Assembly (NCBI GenBank): GCA_008729055.1
Contig: SDUX01000077.1
Span: 86,505 to 122,309 of the forward strand
Direction: 5' to 3'
Origin: Pyropia haitanensis
Taxonomy: Eukaryota; Rhodophyta; Bangiophyceae; Bangiales; Bangiaceae
DNA: 35,805 nucleotides
Shown here: piece by piece, positions 32,800 to 35,805 of the stretch
Numbering within the stretch: the first letter of the stretch is position 1
How the letters are laid out: each line of letters starts with the position of its first letter
Program-made: the position numbers and the translations under genes
Notes under the pieces: model-generated
Seen by the model: the letters and a program-made list of their open reading frames with translations, nothing else
What the model was told of the DNA's origin: nothing
Database searches by the model: none

Positions 32800-33288
32800 C
32801 TGTCGAATCCCAGCCTTTTTTGTATGGACAAGAAAAAGGCCTCCTGCAGCTCTGGCCATGCATGATGGCGTTTTTCTGCAGGCACGCTTTCGCGTGGGCA
32901 AGACTATATCTCAAGCCGGGATGTACCGATAGATACATCCAGCCCACTGCCGTCTAGTCGTTGAACTGCATCCATAGCTCATGGCGTCGCCGGGAAGAAT
33001 GTTTTTTTTTTTCTCCCCGAGAAACAGAGCCGTAGGACTTGGCTGCGGATTGCCCATCCTATGCGCGCACGCGCGCGTATATCCTGTCCCGTTTTTACCT
33101 TACCCTAGGTCATTACCCCGGCCACCAAGGGCTTTCGCCTCCTGGCTTGGTAGAGACAGGCTTTAGGGTGTCCCCGCAATTTGACAGTGTCGCCCCCCCC
33201 CCCATCGTTTTTTCCACAAAGGGAGGAGACTAGCGGAACACTTTGAGTCCACTCTCAAAAGCTACCACAGTGCGTGTGTGTGTGCGTA
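32800..33288 (-). ncRNA. Group I intron at about L2437
   Basis: It splits CAGAAAAGT | TACCACAGGG, after the residue equivalent to E. coli 2437. The 5' exon ends in U, the intron (489 nt) ends in G, and the exons rejoin to the universal sequence. Core on the minus strand: P at 33168-33187 (CTGTCAAATTGCGGGGACAC), Q at 33037-33056 (TGGGCAATCCGCAGCCAAGT), R at 32952-32967 (AGTTCAACGACTAGAC) and S at 32901-32917 (GGCTTGAGATATAGTCT); R GACTA and S TAGTC pair to form P7, a textbook IC1-like core. Q, R and P are closest to those of the L2584 intron. I do not recall this as a commonly occupied site. Confidence 0.92.
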
Positions 33289-33664
33289 ACTTTTCTGACA
33301 CCTCTTGCTTCAAACTCTGAAGTTAAAAAGGATCGATAGGCCATGCTTTCACAGTTTGTATTCATACTGAAAACCAAAATCAAATAAGCTTTTACCCTTT
33401 TGTTCTACGTGAGATTTCTGTTCTCATTGAGCTTATCTTAGGACACCTGCGTTATCTTTTAACAGATGTGCCGCCCCAGCCAAACTCCCCACCTGACAAT
33501 GTCCTCCGCGCAGGTCCACCGTTAGGGATGTTAATCCTAGAAAAAGGGTGTTTAAGCCCATTCCTGACTGACGGAGTAAGTAAAACAAGTTTGGGAGTAG
33601 AGGTATTTCACGGTCGAGTTGCCCCTCCCTCTTAGACTACACCTCCCAACTCATCTCACAAAGT

Positions 33665-33704
<40 letters not shown>

Positions 33705-33709
33705 GATTC

Positions 33710-33761
<52 letters not shown>

Positions 33762-33762
33762 T

Positions 33763-33799
<37 letters not shown>

Positions 33800-34169
33800 C
33801 GAGCTGTTCCGCAGGTTTTTTTTCCATCCCTGAGGCTCGGACTGTATCTCAAGCCAAAAATTCTCCACTACGGGAGAACCTCAGCCCACTCCCGTTCAGT
33901 CTCTGCGACGGAGGCATATCGCAAGTATTTTTTTTTACGACGTAGCCTCTCGCCACAGGGTCACCCCATAGGTCACGTGGGTTTTTACCATCGGCTCCGG
34001 TCATTACCCGGGATCCCCGCCCGCGAGTTTCCCCGCAGAGGGTGGTACCACGTGCCTTTCAGTGGAGGGCTTCCCTGTACAAGGAGTGTCGCACGCAAGC
34101 AGAAAAAGCTGCTTTGTGTACTAGCCTGCATAAGCTTTTCACTCAGACTATCTCATCCAAGTAGTGTCT
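33800..34169 (-). ncRNA. Group I intron at L1949
   Basis: It splits CCTCGTCATCT | AATTAGTGACGCG at the L1949 site known in Physarum, Didymium and relatives. The 5' exon ends in U and the intron (370 nt, the shortest here) ends in G. Core on the minus strand: P at 34025-34038 (CTGCGGGGAAACTC), a weaker Q-like stretch near 33940-33966, R at 33894-33907 (CGCAGAGACTGAAC) and S at 33839-33855 (GGCTTGAGATACAGTCC). No open frame of note. Only 25 exon bases separate it from the L1925 intron. Confidence 0.9.
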
Positions 34170-34194
34170 AGATGACGAGGCATTTGGCTACCTT

Positions 34195-34675
34195 CATTTC
34201 TACCGACTATAGGGACGGGGCATTTCCTCCCATCGTCCCAGCCCCTGGGCTAGTTCCCCCCTTTTTGCATACGGGGATTACACCCAAGCACCCTTGGCGG
34301 GTGGGATTAGACTGTACCTTAAGCCCGCTTTTTTGTCAAAGCAAACCCACACCTTACCAGTCGTTGAGACGGCCCGTCGATAATCATATAGTTACGGACT
34401 CGCCTGCAGGTTGCCTCCCAGCCCACGTTGTTCCTTTTTCCGGGTTCGGCCTCTCGCCGAGATCCCCCTGCTGCTACTTACTATATGCCTCACAAGCAGG
34501 GGTAGGAATGGGCTGGTTCCCGCCTTTTTCTTGGAAAAAAGGCGGGCAGGGTTCCCGCAACCAGGTGTGTTGCCCCTCTCTCCATAGGGAAAGAGGAACT
34601 AGACGGCTTGACCTTTTCAGCCCGCCTATCTCTCTCAAAAAGTAGCGCAGCGGGGCGCGCGCGCGTACACAGGAA
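34195..34675 (-). ncRNA. Group I intron at L1925
   Basis: It splits ATGACTCTCTT | AAGGTAGCC, the site occupied in Tetrahymena and by the mobile Physarum intron. The 5' exon ends in U and the intron (481 nt) ends in G. Core on the minus strand: P at 34549-34565 (CCTGGTTGCGGGAACCC), Q at 34401-34419 (GGCAACCTGCAGGCG), R at 34356-34372 (CCGTCTCAACGACTGGT) and S at 34309-34326 (GGGCTTAAGGTACAGTCT). In Physarum the intron here encodes a homing endonuclease; no such gene is seen in this 481-nt form. The 157-residue open frame on the opposite strand across it has no coding support. Confidence 0.92.
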
Positions 34676-34714
<39 letters not shown>

Positions 34715-34730
34715 GTTGAATTTCTTCACT

Positions 34731-34764
<34 letters not shown>

Positions 34765-35805
34765 CGTTAACACCGTTTGCGGGCGTCGCAATGCTTTGTT
34801 TTAATTAAACAGTCGGATTCCCCTTGTCCGTACCAGTTCTAATCCGTTCGTTGATCGCAAGCGGGAAGAAGCACAGCAGGCGGGCCCCCCCCTCCCGAAA
34901 GCAAAGGGGGGCGCCACCCAGCTAGCCTCTATTCGACACGGTTTCTTCCAACAAGCAGCTTCCAGCCATCCCGGAAAAAGGGGTAGCCTTCTGCCGCTCG
35001 CTGGCGTCTAGGCCCGCGCGTCCCAACAGGCCCGAACATTAGAGCCAATCCTTTTCCCAAAGTTACGGATCTATTTTGCCGACTTCCCTTATCTACATTA
35101 TTCTATTGACTAGAGGCTGTTCACCTTGGGGACCTGATGCGGTTATGGTACGGCCAGGTGTGAGAATTACTCGTCCCGCATCCAGAAGAGGCGCGTGGAC
35201 GGCTGCTTTCCCCTGGGTTTTCAAGGGCCATTACGAGCGTTCCGAACACCACAAGACGTGCGGTGCTTTTCCGGCCTTCCGCCCCCTATCTCCGGACAAA
35301 CCGATTCCAGGGGGTGAGCGCGCTTAAAACAGGAAAGAGATCCTGTTCGGAGCTCCTACGGGCGTCCCCAAGTTCATTGCGTTGCCGCAGTTTGGTAACC
35401 ACAGTTTCCACATCCCGGTGCGAGAATGTTAACCGCTTCCCTTTTGATGGACTGCGCTGCGAAAAAATAAGAGCGCACTTGGCTACAGAGTTTCCCCATC
35501 TCTTAGGACCGACTAACCCACGTCCAAGCACTGTTCGCGTGGAACCCTTCCCCACTTCAGTCTTCAAGGTTCCCACTTGAATATTTGCTACTACCACCAA
35601 GATCTACACTAGGGGCCGCTCCACCCGAGCTCACGCCCAAGGCTTCCACGCGAATGTACCGTATTTCAAAACCCCCACGCCCTCCTACTCATCAGGGCCT
35701 CGTATTTGCCCCAACGGCAACGCCTCAGGAAGGTGTAACAACTCATCCTTGCCGAATGGATCGAGCCTGAAAATGGATGGCGCTTCAAGCAGGGGACCGA
35801 GGCGT

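Larger units (their letters stand above)
30423..35805 (-). rRNA. LSU (25S/28S-type) rRNA gene, 3' two thirds, five group I introns
   Basis: Read on the minus strand, conserved eukaryotic LSU sequence runs from the right edge (GCGCCATCCATTTTCAGG-type block near 35765-35790) to a 3' end near 30423. Landmarks on the + strand: CGGATTCCCCTTGTCCG near 34815, TCAAGCTCAACAGGGTCTTC near 33676, CTTAGGACACCTGCGTTA near 33437, ACTGAAAACCAAAATCAA near 33367 and the sarcin-ricin loop at 30787-30800. After removing five group I introns the exons rejoin to the universal sequence, so the gene appears intact over this range. The 5' part and 5.8S lie outside the window. The 3' terminus is estimated from alignment with other eukaryotes and may be off by several bases. 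Confidence 0.96.

Noticed and set aside
34172..34645. 157-residue + strand frame over the L1925 intron
   Set aside because: It runs against the rRNA, begins in LSU exon sequence and crosses conserved ribozyme elements. No endonuclease motif was seen.

Overview
This window is a eukaryotic nuclear ribosomal DNA locus and holds no protein-coding gene that I can support. Both rRNA genes read on the minus strand. The 3' two thirds of a large-subunit (LSU) rRNA gene occupies about 30423-35805 and runs off the right edge. A small-subunit (SSU) rRNA gene occupies about 143-3247. Between them lies an intergenic spacer (IGS) plus 5' external transcribed spacer (ETS) of about 27.2 kb, almost all of it tandem repeats. 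Long open frames here are shadows of rRNA, introns or repeats.

Organism (inference): a myxomycete (plasmodial slime mould, Physarum/Didymium/Fuligo type) fits best. The LSU carries group I introns at L1925, L1949 and L2449, the combination known from that group, plus two more at about L2437 and L2584. The SSU has a group I intron near S516 and an unusually divergent 3' half. The spacer is built from TTAGGG/TTAAGGG-like variants. No species name is claimed.

Layout from left to right: 1-~147, a piece of LSU 5' domain joined directly to an SSU that lacks its 3' end (SSU 3' end, ITS1, 5.8S, ITS2 and LSU 5' end are absent; probably an assembly chimera or a deletion). ~143-3247, SSU with an S516-type group I intron (~1292-2681) that contains an 809-N gap (1635-2443). 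3248-5552, SSU-proximal spacer (presumed 5' ETS) rich in A/T-tract hairpins. 5553-6026, three copies of a ~178-bp repeat. 6027-6783, unique sequence with large inverted repeats. 6784-7660, six copies of a ~154-bp repeat. 7661-8330, G-run region. 8330-10200, block A (267-bp higher-order repeats of telomere-like sequence). 10224-11029 and 12674-13480, two copies (C1, C2) of an ~806-bp element. 11030-12660, block B (236-bp repeats). 13481-16440, block C (~32 copies of a 91-92-bp repeat). 16711-27813, block D (alternating 351- and 373-bp monomers, including two copies of an 11-monomer, ~3975-bp unit). 28000-29760, block E (155-bp repeats). 29760-30422, LSU-proximal spacer with long C and G runs.

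How the parts work together: RNA polymerase I would read right to left, from the LSU of one unit through its 3' spacer, across the IGS, and start again somewhere left of block A for the SSU of the next unit. The LSU introns interrupt the helix-69/71 region and the peptidyl-transferase ring, so splicing of all five is needed for a working LSU. No transcription start, terminator or replication origin could be proven from sequence alone; candidates are listed. Intron boundaries in the LSU follow the group I rules (5' exon ends in U, intron ends in G) and rejoin to the universal exon sequence, so they are given to the base.
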